A DNA stretch of 64,000 bases from Flavobacteriales bacterium. GTDB lineage: Bacteria > Bacteroidota > Bacteroidia > Flavobacteriales > Flavobacteriaceae. Numbering within the stretch: the stretch's first letter is position 1; each line of letters opens with the position of its first letter. Position numbers and translations under genes: made by a program. The stretch covers positions 1 through 64,000 of the forward strand of contig JAMOVT010000008.1 in assembly GCA_027061855.1 (NCBI GenBank), given 5' to 3'. Positions 17,485 to 26,891 of the stretch are shown here, one piece after another. The notes beneath the pieces were generated by a model, which was not told the origin of the DNA, did no database searches, and saw nothing but the letters and a program-made list of their open reading frames with translations.

Positions 17485-18741
17485 ATGAAAAAGAAAATTT
17501 TTTTAATTATAGAAAGTTTTAAATTTGCTTTCAACTCATTAAAAACCAATCTGTTAAGAACATCATTGTCTTTGCTGGGAGTAACTATCGGTATTTTTTC
17601 CATTGTAGCCATTTATACGGCTATCGATACCCTTAATGACAAGATCATGGATTCGATGAGTAAATTCGGACAAAATACCCTGTATATTACTAAGTTTAGC
17701 TTTGGTAACCAATCCAATGTTCCTCGTTGGAAAAGAAGGAATTATCCGTTTCCCACGATGGATGAATATAAATATCTGAAAAAAACTTTGCCCAAAGATG
17801 AATACAAAGCCATTACTTTTAGGATTTTTATGCCGTCGGCCAATGTAAAAGTATTGGGAAAAGAAGCCTTGAGCTCGGTAGAAGTAATTGCTGAGGGTTC
17901 TGATTTTCCTAAAATAGAACATTTGGATTTTGAAAAAGGACGATTTTTCAATAAATACGAAGACGAGAATGCATCACCGGTAGCCATTATCGGAGCGAAT
18001 ATTAAAGAAGCTTTATTCGAGAACGAAGATCCCATAGGAAAAACCATTCGTATTTACGGGAAAAAGGTAAAAGTAATCGGGAGTTTAAAAAAAGAAGGAA
18101 GCGGAGTAGGCCCTACCAATGATAACCGGATTATCATTCCTTCAAGTTTTGCGCGAACTCTTGTAAATCCCGATCGTGTTTTTACAGCTATTATTGTGGC
18201 TCCCAAAGCAAATGCAGATATGCAAAAACTCACCGATGATATAGCTGTGCGCATGCGGAATTACAGAAAATTAAAACCGGCAGAAGAAAACAACTTTTTT
18301 ATCAATAATATCAACACCTTTCGAGATCAAATCGAGCAAATGACAAAAATGCTAAAAATGGGAGGGAGCCTTTTGGCTTTATTTTCTTTGCTGATAGGTG
18401 CATTTGGGATTGCCAATATAATGTTTGTCTCGGTTAAGGAAAGAACCAATCAAATCGGGATTCAAAAAGCTTTGGGCTCCAATAATTTTTTCATTCTTTC
18501 GCAATTTTTATTCGAATCCGTTTTACTCTCATTGGTTGGAGGTGCTTTCGGAATACTTTTGGTTTGGATCGGTACGTATCTGGTCAATACTTTTTCAAAT
18601 GACTTTGATATAAGCATCAGTCTTCAAAATATTTTACTCGGCTTGTTCATTTCTTCTATTATCGGTTTGATTGCGGGAATAATGCCTGCATGGAAAGCCG
18701 CACGTTTGAATCCGGTAGAAGCCATTAGAACCGGCATGTAA
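17485..18741 (+). CDS. MacB/FtsX-type ABC transporter permease
   Basis: A 418-residue permease of the MacB/LolC type: N-terminal helix (~22-45), a large periplasmic MacB-PCD-like domain (~50-280), then three C-terminal helices of the FtsX domain (~285-410) ending in GIMPAWKAARLNPVEAIRTGM, the usual family tail. Such permeases export lipoproteins, peptides or drugs, or act as mechanotransmitters. No ATPase gene is adjacent, so its partner must be encoded elsewhere and its substrate cannot be stated. It converges on the next gene with a 5-base gap. Confidence 0.85.
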   Translation: MKKKIFLIIESFKFAFNSLKTNLLRTSLSLLGVTIGIFSIVAIYTAIDTLNDKIMDSMSKFGQNTLYITKFSFGNQSNVPRWKRRNYPFPTMDEYKYLKKTLPKDEYKAITFRIFMPSANVKVLGKEALSSVEVIAEGSDFPKIEHLDFEKGRFFNKYEDENASPVAIIGANIKEALFENEDPIGKTIRIYGKKVKVIGSLKKEGSGVGPTNDNRIIIPSSFARTLVNPDRVFTAIIVAPKANADMQKLTDDIAVRMRNYRKLKPAEENNFFINNINTFRDQIEQMTKMLKMGGSLLALFSLLIGAFGIANIMFVSVKERTNQIGIQKALGSNNFFILSQFLFESVLLSLVGGAFGILLVWIGTYLVNTFSNDFDISISLQNILLGLFISSIIGLIAGIMPAWKAARLNPVEAIRTGM

Positions 18742-18746
18742 CAGCC

Positions 18747-20114
18747 TTATAAAACTGTCACCTTACGAAGTGTTTTTCCACTACCTAATAAATAAGAAAT
18801 ATTATCAAAGCCTTTATTTTGTAAAAAGGAAATAACTAAACTTGCCAAAGCGCCTTTTTCACAGATTACAATATATTCCTTGTTTTTTTCAGGTAAAAAT
18901 CTTTCCGAGAGAATGGAAGAGGCCGGTTGATGGATGTAGGCAAGAGGATATTTTCCTTCTTCTTTATTTTGTCTAACATCCAGAAGAATAGTTTTTTCTT
19001 TTTTAAAGTTCAGTTTAGGTAATTCGGAAGGAAGGTAAGTAGTCGTTTGTTGTATTTCCATTCCGTGATAAAGCATACCTTCCATTCCGTTTTCAGCATA
19101 ATAAACCGGTTGATCAATACCAATTTTTCGTAAGGAAACTACAGCTTTTTCAATGTCTTCTTCGGAGGAATGTACCAATAATATTTCCTTTTCTTGCGGG
19201 ATAATCCATCCGGCATAGTTGGCAAATGCCAGACAGTTGATATCGATACTAATCGATCCGGGAAGATGGTATTGATTCCATTGATTAAAATTCCGTATGT
19301 CAATTAATGTATAGTTGCCTGTTGACATTTTTTTTGCAAACTCTTCAGTAGGAATGGCTTTTGCGTCGGGTATGTTTTCCAAAAGAGCAGGCCCTTTAAG
19401 GTTCTTTCCTGCACAGTATTTAAAATGTTCGGGAACAGGTAAATCATCCGCAAGAATTTCCTGTATAAAGGCCTCTTTTTTTGTATGCTGTAAGCGGGGA
19501 TTGAATAGTTTCTCATATCCTATGGTGGTGGCTCTTTTCTCAGACAAACTCTTCCCGCATAAGGATCCCGAAGCATGTGCAGGATATACTTCTACAAAAT
19601 CATCGAGTTTTAGTAGTTTGTCAAACAAAGAATCATATAATTTTCCGGCTAATTCTACTTTTTGTTCGGGAAATAAGTCCGGTCTTCCGGCATCTCCCAC
19701 AAACAAAGTGTCACCGGTAAAGACTGCTACGGGTTTGTTTCCTCTGGAAAAATCGGTTACTAAAAACGAATTACAAAAGGGAGTATGTCCGGGCGTGTCA
19801 AGTACTTGAATTTTTATATGATCCAGATTCAATTCGTCTCCTTCTTCTACCGCATGAAAACCGGTTTGATAGGGTGCCTTTTTATGTGCATATACCGGTG
19901 CTTTATATTTCTCTTGCATTTCGCGATGTCCACTGATAAAATCGGCGTGAGGGTGGGTAAGGAGGATTCCTTTCAGAGGCAAATCCCTCTTTTTTATTTC
20001 TTCCTCGTAAACTGAAATATCACGTTGAGGATCGATGGCAAATATTCCGCTTTTACCAATCAATAAATAGGAAATATGAGCAATATCATCGGAAAAAAAG
20101 GCTTTTATAAGCAT
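18747..20114 (-). CDS. Metallo-beta-lactamase/rhodanese protein, persulfide dioxygenase-like
   Basis: A 455-residue protein from the ATG at 20114 (MLIKAFFSDDIAHISYLLIG). The N-terminal domain has the metal motif THPHADFISGH (~51), then DTPGHTPFCNSF and FTGDTLFVGDAGRPDLF, as in ETHE1-like persulfide dioxygenases and their rhodanese fusions, which oxidise glutathione or protein persulfide to sulfite. Two rhodanese-like domains follow. The first (~270-345) has no Cys where the active-site loop should be (LLVHSSEED); the second (~365-455) has CEKGAL, close to the CxxGxR loop. Hydrolase activity on another thioester is the alternative. An ATG 12 codons upstream is less plausible. Confidence 0.82.
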   Translation of the reverse strand: MLIKAFFSDDIAHISYLLIGKSGIFAIDPQRDISVYEEEIKKRDLPLKGILLTHPHADFISGHREMQEKYKAPVYAHKKAPYQTGFHAVEEGDELNLDHIKIQVLDTPGHTPFCNSFLVTDFSRGNKPVAVFTGDTLFVGDAGRPDLFPEQKVELAGKLYDSLFDKLLKLDDFVEVYPAHASGSLCGKSLSEKRATTIGYEKLFNPRLQHTKKEAFIQEILADDLPVPEHFKYCAGKNLKGPALLENIPDAKAIPTEEFAKKMSTGNYTLIDIRNFNQWNQYHLPGSISIDINCLAFANYAGWIIPQEKEILLVHSSEEDIEKAVVSLRKIGIDQPVYYAENGMEGMLYHGMEIQQTTTYLPSELPKLNFKKEKTILLDVRQNKEEGKYPLAYIHQPASSILSERFLPEKNKEYIVICEKGALASLVISFLQNKGFDNISYLLGSGKTLRKVTVL

Positions 20115-20142
20115 AAATAAATTTTTTGCTAAAATAATATTT

Positions 20143-20171
20143 TTTGTCATCTCCGAAGAATTGTATCTTTG
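20143..20171 (+). promoter_or_regulatory. Promoter of the tsaE-ald run
   Basis: TTTG at 20143-20146, then 17 bases, then TATCTTTG at 20164-20171. It precedes tsaE by 46 bases. Confidence 0.6.
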
Positions 20172-20216
20172 TTTTATTGAAAAAGAAAGAACTGATTAAA
20201 TATCTATCTTCATATA

Positions 20217-20630
20217 ATGAAAAAAGAAATAGAATATTCATTAAAAGAAATGCCGGGTATCATTCCGGAAATTTTTGCGCAACTGGATAAAAAAATTATT
20301 TTATTTGAAGGAGATATGGGAAGTGGTAAAACCACTTTGATAAAAGAAATGGCTCATTTTCTAAAAACGGAAGACGAACCGGCTTCACCTACTTTTTCGA
20401 TTGTAAATGAATATAAAATTCCGCAGGGGAAGATTTATCATTTTGATTTATACCGGCTTGAAGATGAAACAGAAGCTCTGGATTTCGGAATTGAGGAATA
20501 TTTTAGTGACCCGAATGCGTGGATTTTTATCGAATGGCCGCAAATTATCTCTGATTTCATTCCGCAAAATTCACAAAAAATCCGTATTATTGTTAAAAAT
20601 TCAGACACCCGGCGGATTGAAATCGAATAA
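20217..20630 (+). CDS. tsaE: tRNA t6A-modification ATPase TsaE
   Basis: ATPase needed with TsaB and TsaD for threonylcarbamoyladenosine at position 37 of ANN-decoding tRNAs. 137 residues, with Walker A GDMGSGKTTLIKEM (~32-45), SPTFSIVNEY (~61-70) and FIEWPQII (~103-110), all standard TsaE motifs. It is followed after 3 bases by ald, an arrangement common in Bacteroidota. Confidence 0.93.
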   Translation: MKKEIEYSLKEMPGIIPEIFAQLDKKIILFEGDMGSGKTTLIKEMAHFLKTEDEPASPTFSIVNEYKIPQGKIYHFDLYRLEDETEALDFGIEEYFSDPNAWIFIEWPQIISDFIPQNSQKIRIIVKNSDTRRIEIE

Positions 20631-20633
20631 ATT

Positions 20634-21824
20634 ATGTTACGACCTTTTTCCAAAGATATTTTATTACCCCAAGAAGAGCGTTTAGCCATTCAGTTCAGAA
20701 AAAGCGAATTGCGTATCGGCATACCAAAGGAAAGGCGTTTACAGGAAAAACGAATTTGTTTGACTCCCGATGCGGTGGGAACATTAGTGGCTCACGGGCA
20801 TAAAATAGTAATTGAAAGCGGAGCAGGTGAGGGAGCTAATTTTACGGATCACGATTATTCGGAAGTAGGAGCAATCATTACTTACAGTCCCGAAGAAGTA
20901 TACAAAAGTAATATTATTCTGAAAGTTGAACCCGTAGATAAAGAAGAAGTAGGTTTATTGGAACCGGAATCAATTGTTTTTTCGGCTTTGCAAATGAAGA
21001 CCTTCAAAAAAGAGGTTTTGAAAGAGCTGATGAATAAAAAAATTACGGGAATTGCATGGGAATTTCTTAAAGACGAACAGGGAAAAACTCCCATTGTCCG
21101 ATCCCAGAGTGAAATTGCTGGAACTGCCTCCATTCTTATTGCTTCCGAATTGCTCACTAAATCTTTGATAGGTAAAAATTTATTATTGGGAAATATCAGT
21201 GGGGTACCTCCTGCTCAAATTGTTGTAATCGGTGCCGGGACTGTGGGTGAATATGCCGTACGTACGGCTTTGGGTTTGGGTGCTGCCGTCAAGGTTTTTG
21301 ATAATTCTGTTTCCCGTTTGAGACGTTTAAAATCCATAGTAGAAGGAAATGTGTATACTTCTACCATCCAACCGGGAATTATATTGGATGCACTGGAACG
21401 TGCCGATGTGGTGATAGGTGCTTTAAAAGGAGATATAAGGACGCCTGTTATCATTACCGAGCCGATGATTACACGGATGCAAAACGGATCGGTTTTGATT
21501 GATGTCAGTATAGATAGGGGAGGAATAAGTGAAACTTCGGAAGTGACTTCTCATGATAATCCGGTTGTATTAAAACACGGTGTGGTACATTATGGAGTGC
21601 CAAATATTCCGGCGCGTTATGCCCGTACAGCCAGCTATTCATTAAGTAATATTTTTCTTCCTTATTTGTTGAAAATAGGAGAAAAAGGAGGAATAGATGA
21701 TGCCGCTTTTGTAGACAAAGGATTGCGTCAAGGAATTTATGTGTACAAAGGAATTTTGACCAATAAAACGGTAGCCGATTGGTTTGATTTGGGTTATAAG
21801 GATATAAACTTGTTTTTTATTTAA
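20634..21824 (+). CDS. ald: Alanine dehydrogenase
   Basis: Interconverts L-alanine and pyruvate with NAD and ammonia. 396 residues; substrate-side motif GIPKERRLQEKRICLTPDAV near the N terminus (~29), Rossmann glycine loop VIGAGTVGEYAVRTALGLGA (~200-219), and HYGVPNIPARYARTAS typical of Ald (~318). The N terminus is about 25 residues longer than classical Ald, as in other Bacteroidota members. Likely co-transcribed with tsaE; the next gene starts 2 bases after its stop. Confidence 0.92.
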   Translation: MLRPFSKDILLPQEERLAIQFRKSELRIGIPKERRLQEKRICLTPDAVGTLVAHGHKIVIESGAGEGANFTDHDYSEVGAIITYSPEEVYKSNIILKVEPVDKEEVGLLEPESIVFSALQMKTFKKEVLKELMNKKITGIAWEFLKDEQGKTPIVRSQSEIAGTASILIASELLTKSLIGKNLLLGNISGVPPAQIVVIGAGTVGEYAVRTALGLGAAVKVFDNSVSRLRRLKSIVEGNVYTSTIQPGIILDALERADVVIGALKGDIRTPVIITEPMITRMQNGSVLIDVSIDRGGISETSEVTSHDNPVVLKHGVVHYGVPNIPARYARTASYSLSNIFLPYLLKIGEKGGIDDAAFVDKGLRQGIYVYKGILTNKTVADWFDLGYKDINLFFI

Positions 21825-21826
21825 AA

Positions 21827-22789
21827 ATGAGGGAAGTTGTTTTCATCAATAAAAATAAAAATAAATGGCAATCCTATGAGGAGATTTTAAGTGGAAACAC
21901 ACCCATTGATTCTTCCGGCTTAACAAAAATATATCTTGACCTTACAGATGATCTGGCCTATGCCAATACTTATTATCCCGACAGTCAAACTACGCAATAT
22001 TTACATCAATTGGCAGGACAGGCACATCGCAAAATTTATACTACAAAAAAGGAAAGTCTTAAATCGATTCTCCATTTTTATAAATATTCCTTCCCTTTGC
22101 TATTTTACAAGTACCGTAAATTCTTATGGATAAGTATGGCTGTATTTTTATTATTTGCAGCTATCGGTGCTTTCTCGGCAGCCCATGACGGCAATTTTGT
22201 GCGTTTAATTTTAGGGGATGAATATGTGGATATGACGATGAATAATATCGACAAAGGTGATCCTATGGCAGTTTATAAACAAAAGGGTGCTTTCAATATG
22301 TTTATGGGAATAACCATTAATAATATTAAAGTGGCTTTGATGACCTTTGTTTATGGATTACTCTTTGGACTTGGCACTTTGTATTATATGATGTACAATG
22401 CAATTATGCTGGGTTCGTTTCAATATTTTTTTTACGATAAAAATGTTTTTTGGGAATCTGTCAGGACAATATGGATACACGGCACAATAGAAATATTTGT
22501 AATTATTGTGGCGGGTGCAGCAGGCTTGGTATTGGCTTCCGGTATATTAATGCCGGGATCTTATACGCGAAAAGAAGCTTTTGTTCTTAAAGCCCGAGAC
22601 GGATTAAAAATTGTATTAAGTACGCTTCCCTTTTTTGTCATTGCGGGATTTTTGGAAGGTTTTGTTACGCGGCATACCGAAATGCCTGATTGGCTCTCTA
22701 TAAGTATTATATTTATTTCTTTATTAATACTCATTTATTATTACTTTTTATTACCTGTAAAACTCTATCAAAAAAACAAACTCTTATGA
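21827..22789 (+). CDS. SpoIIM-family membrane protein
   Basis: A 320-residue membrane protein of the SpoIIM (DUF95) family. The first ~95 residues are soluble; then about five or six helices, with the family stretch NNIKVALMTFVYGLLFGLGT. In Bacteroidota this family sits with RDD, DUF4129, MoxR and DUF58 genes rather than with sporulation genes; the function is unknown. Its stop codon overlaps the next start (ATGA). No sporulation genes are present. Confidence 0.8.
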   Translation: MREVVFINKNKNKWQSYEEILSGNTPIDSSGLTKIYLDLTDDLAYANTYYPDSQTTQYLHQLAGQAHRKIYTTKKESLKSILHFYKYSFPLLFYKYRKFLWISMAVFLLFAAIGAFSAAHDGNFVRLILGDEYVDMTMNNIDKGDPMAVYKQKGAFNMFMGITINNIKVALMTFVYGLLFGLGTLYYMMYNAIMLGSFQYFFYDKNVFWESVRTIWIHGTIEIFVIIVAGAAGLVLASGILMPGSYTRKEAFVLKARDGLKIVLSTLPFFVIAGFLEGFVTRHTEMPDWLSISIIFISLLILIYYYFLLPVKLYQKNKLL

Positions 22790-23649
22790 ACAACACACTT
22801 CATCAATTTAAAAAAATCCGAACAATCAGTGAAGTTCTCGAAGACGGCTTTTCTTTTTTGCAAAAGCATTACCGCAAAATGCTAAAAATTATTTGGGAAT
22901 CAAACAAATACTATCTTTTACTGTTTTTTATATTGAATATTATCTTTTATTATAAATATTCGATGATGATTAATGAACTCTTATTGAATGATAAAATAAA
23001 CAATTTTGGTGTTGCTACTATTTTTGGATTATTGATTAGCTTATATTCTATATTTCTTACCGCCCGTATTTATTCAGCGGCCTATGGCTATCTTAAAAGT
23101 TATATTAAAAATAACGGTGAAATTAAGGAAGAGGAAATTTATAATTTTATTAATTCCAAATGGCTCGGATATATATTATTAAGTTTTTTATCTGTAATCA
23201 TCCTTTTTCTAGGCTTCCTTTTTTTCATTATTCCCGGAATTTATCTTCTGGTTCCTATTGTACTTTCTTTTACGGTATATTTTATGGAAGGGAAGGGGAT
23301 TACTGAGGCTATTAGTAAAGCTTTTTCTTATATTAAAGGAAAATGGTGGTATTCTTTTGCCATTATTATGTTGACATATATAATTATAATCATTCTAAAT
23401 TCTTTGGTTTCTTTTCCGGCTACGCTTTATGCATTGATAAAAATAATGGGGACGGTGAAAACAGAAGGTGAAAATATAAGTCAAGCTACGGGAGATCCTG
23501 TTTTAGCTTTTCTTAATGTCATAACCATTATTGCCAAGCTTTTCATCAGTGTGATTCAAGTGCCTGTAATGGTTTTCTTATATTTCTCATTAAAAGAATA
23601 TCAAACTGCCGAAGGAGCCTTGGAAAAAATCAACCAAATCGGAAGTTGA
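22786..23649 (+). CDS. Multi-helix membrane protein, unknown function
   Basis: A 287-residue integral membrane protein with about six hydrophobic segments, including FFIIPGIYLLVPIVLSFTVY, which recalls the glycerophosphodiester phosphodiesterase membrane-domain/DUF975-like fold. The start is the ATG at 22786, overlapping the stop of the SpoIIM gene by 4 bases. It takes the position often held by an RDD-family gene in this cluster. I cannot name a function. Confidence 0.7.
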   Translation: MNNTLHQFKKIRTISEVLEDGFSFLQKHYRKMLKIIWESNKYYLLLFFILNIIFYYKYSMMINELLLNDKINNFGVATIFGLLISLYSIFLTARIYSAAYGYLKSYIKNNGEIKEEEIYNFINSKWLGYILLSFLSVIILFLGFLFFIIPGIYLLVPIVLSFTVYFMEGKGITEAISKAFSYIKGKWWYSFAIIMLTYIIIIILNSLVSFPATLYALIKIMGTVKTEGENISQATGDPVLAFLNVITIIAKLFISVIQVPVMVFLYFSLKEYQTAEGALEKINQIGS

Positions 23650-23655
23650 TTCAAA

Positions 23656-24405
23656 ATGAAAAAATATTTTGTATATATTCTTTTTTTTAGTCTGCTTTTT
23701 CCAAGCACTTTTTTATTTTCACAAGTAAATGATTCTACCGCGGGTGATAAAACCATTGTGATTTCTCCCGGGGAAATTGAAACCTATAAGAAAGATCCCG
23801 CTTTTGATTATTCCTTAAAGCCCAAAGAACCTACTTGGTGGGAAAAAATAGTGATGAAAGTAGAAAGGTTTTTTTATAAAATTTTATTTAAACTGCTAAA
23901 ATTTATTTTTGGCGGGGAAAAAGCAAAATATATCCTGGTTCGTTTTATTAAAATTTTGCCTTATCTGAGTATTGCTTTTTTCTTGTATTTTATTTTTAGA
24001 TACCTCTTGGGTGTGGATTTGATGAGGTGGAGAGGTAAAAAGGAATACAGAATCCCGCAAGTATATGCTACCGAAGAAGAAAGAATCATCAAAGAAGAAG
24101 ACCTTGATACACTCATAAAAGAAGCTATTCAAAATGAAGATTATCGGTTGGCCATACGTTACTATTATCTTTCTTTATTGAAAAATCTATCAAAAAAAGG
24201 TTTGATTGAATGGAAACCAGAAAAAACCAATCATCAATACATAAAAGAATTATCCGAGATAGATTTTCGAGAACTGTTTGGAAAACTTACATGGCTTTAT
24301 GATTATGTATGGTATGGAAAATATATGCCGGATAAAGACGACTTTGAACAAATGAAAAGGGAATATTCAAAGTTCAATGAAATGATTCGTGCAAATTCAA
24401 ATTAA
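23656..24405 (+). CDS. DUF4129-type membrane protein
   Basis: A 249-residue protein with a signal peptide (MKKYFVYILFFSLLFPSTFL), a periplasmic stretch, one membrane helix (~96-115) and a cytoplasmic C-terminal domain (IQNEDYRLAIRYYYLSLLKN ... WKPEKTNHQYIKEL ... LTWLYDYVWYGK) typical of DUF4129. In other genomes this is followed by DUF4350, moxR and DUF58 genes; here an unrelated ATPase follows. Confidence 0.78.
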   Translation: MKKYFVYILFFSLLFPSTFLFSQVNDSTAGDKTIVISPGEIETYKKDPAFDYSLKPKEPTWWEKIVMKVERFFYKILFKLLKFIFGGEKAKYILVRFIKILPYLSIAFFLYFIFRYLLGVDLMRWRGKKEYRIPQVYATEEERIIKEEDLDTLIKEAIQNEDYRLAIRYYYLSLLKNLSKKGLIEWKPEKTNHQYIKELSEIDFRELFGKLTWLYDYVWYGKYMPDKDDFEQMKREYSKFNEMIRANSN

Positions 24406-24451
24406 AAGTTTAAATTTGTTTGCTTAAAAATAAATTTTTAAAGCAAGTATT

Positions 24452-25006
24452 TTGAAACCGAGAAAGATTGTCATTACCGGAGGGCCCAGTACGGGAAAAT
24501 CAACTGTAATCAAAGAATTACAAGATCGAAAATATCATTGTTTTGATGAAGTTTCCCGTGATATCATAAAAAAAGCAAAACAAGAAGGAATTGACCAATT
24601 ATTTTTGGAAGACCCTCTATTATTTAGTCGTTTATTACTTGAAGGTAGAAAAAAACATTATTATGAAGCAGAGAAAATAGATGCTCCTTTTGTTTTTTTT
24701 GATCGGGGAATTCCCGATGTCAATGCCTATCTTAAATTTGTGAAACAAGAAATTCCGGACGAATTTGAAAAGGTCACTCGTGAACATCCCTATGATAAAC
24801 TTGTTTTTATTATGCCCCCCTGGCAAGAGATTTTTACCGGAGATGAGGAACGTTATGAAGATTTTAATCAGGCACAACTCATTCATAATAAATTGGTAAA
24901 TTACTACAAAGAATTAGACTATTATTTGGTTTTTGTGCCTTTTGGTCCGGTAGAAAAACGAGTGGACTTTATTTTGAAAAGCATAAAAAAATATAATAAG
25001 AAATAG
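24452..25006 (+). CDS. AAA_28/NadR-like P-loop ATPase, unknown substrate
   Basis: A 184-residue single-domain ATPase with Walker A GGPSTGKSTVI (~9-19) and a FFDRGIPD segment (~83-90), as in AAA_28 proteins related to NadR kinase domains. Nothing identifies the substrate; a nucleotide or nicotinamide-riboside kinase role is possible but unproven. No in-frame ATG precedes the P-loop; the start is TTG at 24452, since a stop lies in frame at 24431. It ends 1 base before recQ. Confidence 0.75.
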   Translation: MKPRKIVITGGPSTGKSTVIKELQDRKYHCFDEVSRDIIKKAKQEGIDQLFLEDPLLFSRLLLEGRKKHYYEAEKIDAPFVFFDRGIPDVNAYLKFVKQEIPDEFEKVTREHPYDKLVFIMPPWQEIFTGDEERYEDFNQAQLIHNKLVNYYKELDYYLVFVPFGPVEKRVDFILKSIKKYNKK

Positions 25007-25007
25007 G

Positions 25008-26891
25008 TTGACAATTCATGAAATTTTAAAATTTTACTGGGGGTTTGACTCCTTTCGTCCCTTGCAACAAGAAATAATTGAGGCAAGTGTGCGAGGAAAA
25101 GATGTAATCGGTGTTTTACCTACGGGGAGCGGTAAATCTATTATCTATCAAGTAGCGGGACTTAAACGTGAAGGTTTAACTTTGGTAATATCTCCATTGA
25201 TTGCCTTGATTGAAGATCAGGTAAAAAAATTACAATTCTTAGGCATAAAATCCATTGCTCTCACAGGAAATATTCCTCCCCATGAGCTTACCAGACTTTT
25301 GGATAATGCTTTTTATGGAAATACCAAATTCCTTTTTTTATCACCGGAACGTCTTCAAAACCTCTATTTGCAAAGAAGACTGGCCCAGGCAAAAATCGGA
25401 CTGATTGCAGTAGATGAAGCACATTGTATCTCCGAATGGGGACATGATTTTCGTCCTTCTTATTTGAAAATTTCCGTCTTGCGAGAGATTCACCCCGAAA
25501 CGCCTATCATCGCTTTAACGGCAACGGCAAAAAGAGCAGTAATTAACGATATTGTTATGCAATTGAGATTGAAAAATCCATTGATATTTAAACAATCCGT
25601 AAAAAGAGAAAACCTTGCCTTTAAGGTTTTTGAAACCGAAAATAAATTGGGAAGTTTGTTGCAAAAAATTTCACCGGATGAATCGGCTATTGTATATGTC
25701 AGAACGCGTAAGCGTACTTACCAATTGGCCGAGATCCTTATCCAAAACGGTTTAAAAGCCGGCTTTTTTCACGGGGGAATGAGTTTTGAAGACAAGCAAA
25801 AAAGTATGGAAAAATGGCTTTCGGGAAAAATAAATATAATGGTTTCTACTAATGCCTTTGGAATGGGTATTGATAAACCGGATGTGCGAAAAGTATTTCA
25901 TATGGACTTGCCCGGCTCTTTGGAAAACTATCTACAAGAAGCCGGAAGAGCAGGACGTGACGGAAAATATGCCGAGGCTATTTTATTTTATACCCGTTCC
26001 GATATAGATTTTTACAAAAATGTATTTATAAAAAAACTACCGGGAATTCAAGAAGTTATCTATGTTTATAAAAGTCTTTATAATCACTTTTATATAGCCG
26101 AAGGTGAAGGCGATGGTAATGAATTTGCTTTTGATTACAAAGCTTTTTGCCAGCGTTTTCAGCTCCCGTTACTTTCTACCTTGGATGTGATTAAAATTTT
26201 GGAGAGCGAAGAAATCATTAGTTTGAAAAACACAAAAAATTTTTTCTCCTCGATCAAAGTTCTTGCTTCTCCCGCAAGCATACGCGAATATATTTTTCAT
26301 AAAAGAAAATATTCCGCATTGCTGGATTTGCTTATCCGTAAATACAGTGATATCTTTCATCAATTCCAAAAAATACATTTAGGCTTTTTCAAAGAAAGTT
26401 TACAAATTTCGACAGATGAATTACATACCCAATTGGTTTATTTGGATAGTTTAGCTTTGATTGAATATAAACCCGGAGGAGGGGACTTTAGTCTCGTTTT
26501 TCATTTGCCCAAAGATGAATTCCTGCTAAAAAGAAAAACAAAAAATTTTCAAAAACGCATTGAAATTAAAAAGCAGCAATTGCAAAACCTTCTTCAATAT
26601 GTTCTCAACAATCAGGAATGCCGTGTGCAACAATTAGTGCGTTATTTTGAGGAAGCGGATTCTGAAAAATGTGGGATTTGTGATGTTTGCGAAAGGGAAG
26701 AGCATAAATATACACCGGAAGAAACCGCTTTGAAAATTATGGAACTTTTGGAAACGAAAGCCATGTCCGAAGATGAATTAAGGCAAGTTTTTCATAGGGA
26801 TATTACTCCGGTTTTGCGTTTTCTTTTTGACCGGAAAAAGATTAACTTTGATTTTGATACCGGAAAATATAAATTAGCTCAAAATGGATAA
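25008..26891 (+). CDS. recQ: ATP-dependent DNA helicase RecQ
   Basis: A 3'-to-5' helicase for recombination and fork repair. 627 residues: Walker A GVLPTGSGKSIIYQ (~34-47), DEAH box VDEAHCISEWGHDFR (~131-145), motif VI QEAGRAGRDG (~306-315), and RecQ zinc cysteines at the C-terminal side (CGICDVC, ~556, with an upstream Cys in NNQECRVQQL). No obvious HRDC domain. The start is TTG at 25008 (L-T-I-H-E-I-L-K-F-Y-W-G), which matches the usual RecQ N terminus; no ATG is available. The next gene overlaps its stop. Confidence 0.92.
   Translation: MTIHEILKFYWGFDSFRPLQQEIIEASVRGKDVIGVLPTGSGKSIIYQVAGLKREGLTLVISPLIALIEDQVKKLQFLGIKSIALTGNIPPHELTRLLDNAFYGNTKFLFLSPERLQNLYLQRRLAQAKIGLIAVDEAHCISEWGHDFRPSYLKISVLREIHPETPIIALTATAKRAVINDIVMQLRLKNPLIFKQSVKRENLAFKVFETENKLGSLLQKISPDESAIVYVRTRKRTYQLAEILIQNGLKAGFFHGGMSFEDKQKSMEKWLSGKINIMVSTNAFGMGIDKPDVRKVFHMDLPGSLENYLQEAGRAGRDGKYAEAILFYTRSDIDFYKNVFIKKLPGIQEVIYVYKSLYNHFYIAEGEGDGNEFAFDYKAFCQRFQLPLLSTLDVIKILESEEIISLKNTKNFFSSIKVLASPASIREYIFHKRKYSALLDLLIRKYSDIFHQFQKIHLGFFKESLQISTDELHTQLVYLDSLALIEYKPGGGDFSLVFHLPKDEFLLKRKTKNFQKRIEIKKQQLQNLLQYVLNNQECRVQQLVRYFEEADSEKCGICDVCEREEHKYTPEETALKIMELLETKAMSEDELRQVFHRDITPVLRFLFDRKKINFDFDTGKYKLAQNG

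Noticed and set aside
19315-19809. 164-codon forward open frame inside the MBL/rhodanese gene
   Set aside because: It is antisense to clear catalytic motifs of the real gene and has Ser/Phe-rich shadow composition.
21827-22789. Sporulation gene implying a spore-former
   Set aside because: SpoIIM-family proteins are common in non-sporulating Bacteroidota and no other sporulation gene is present.
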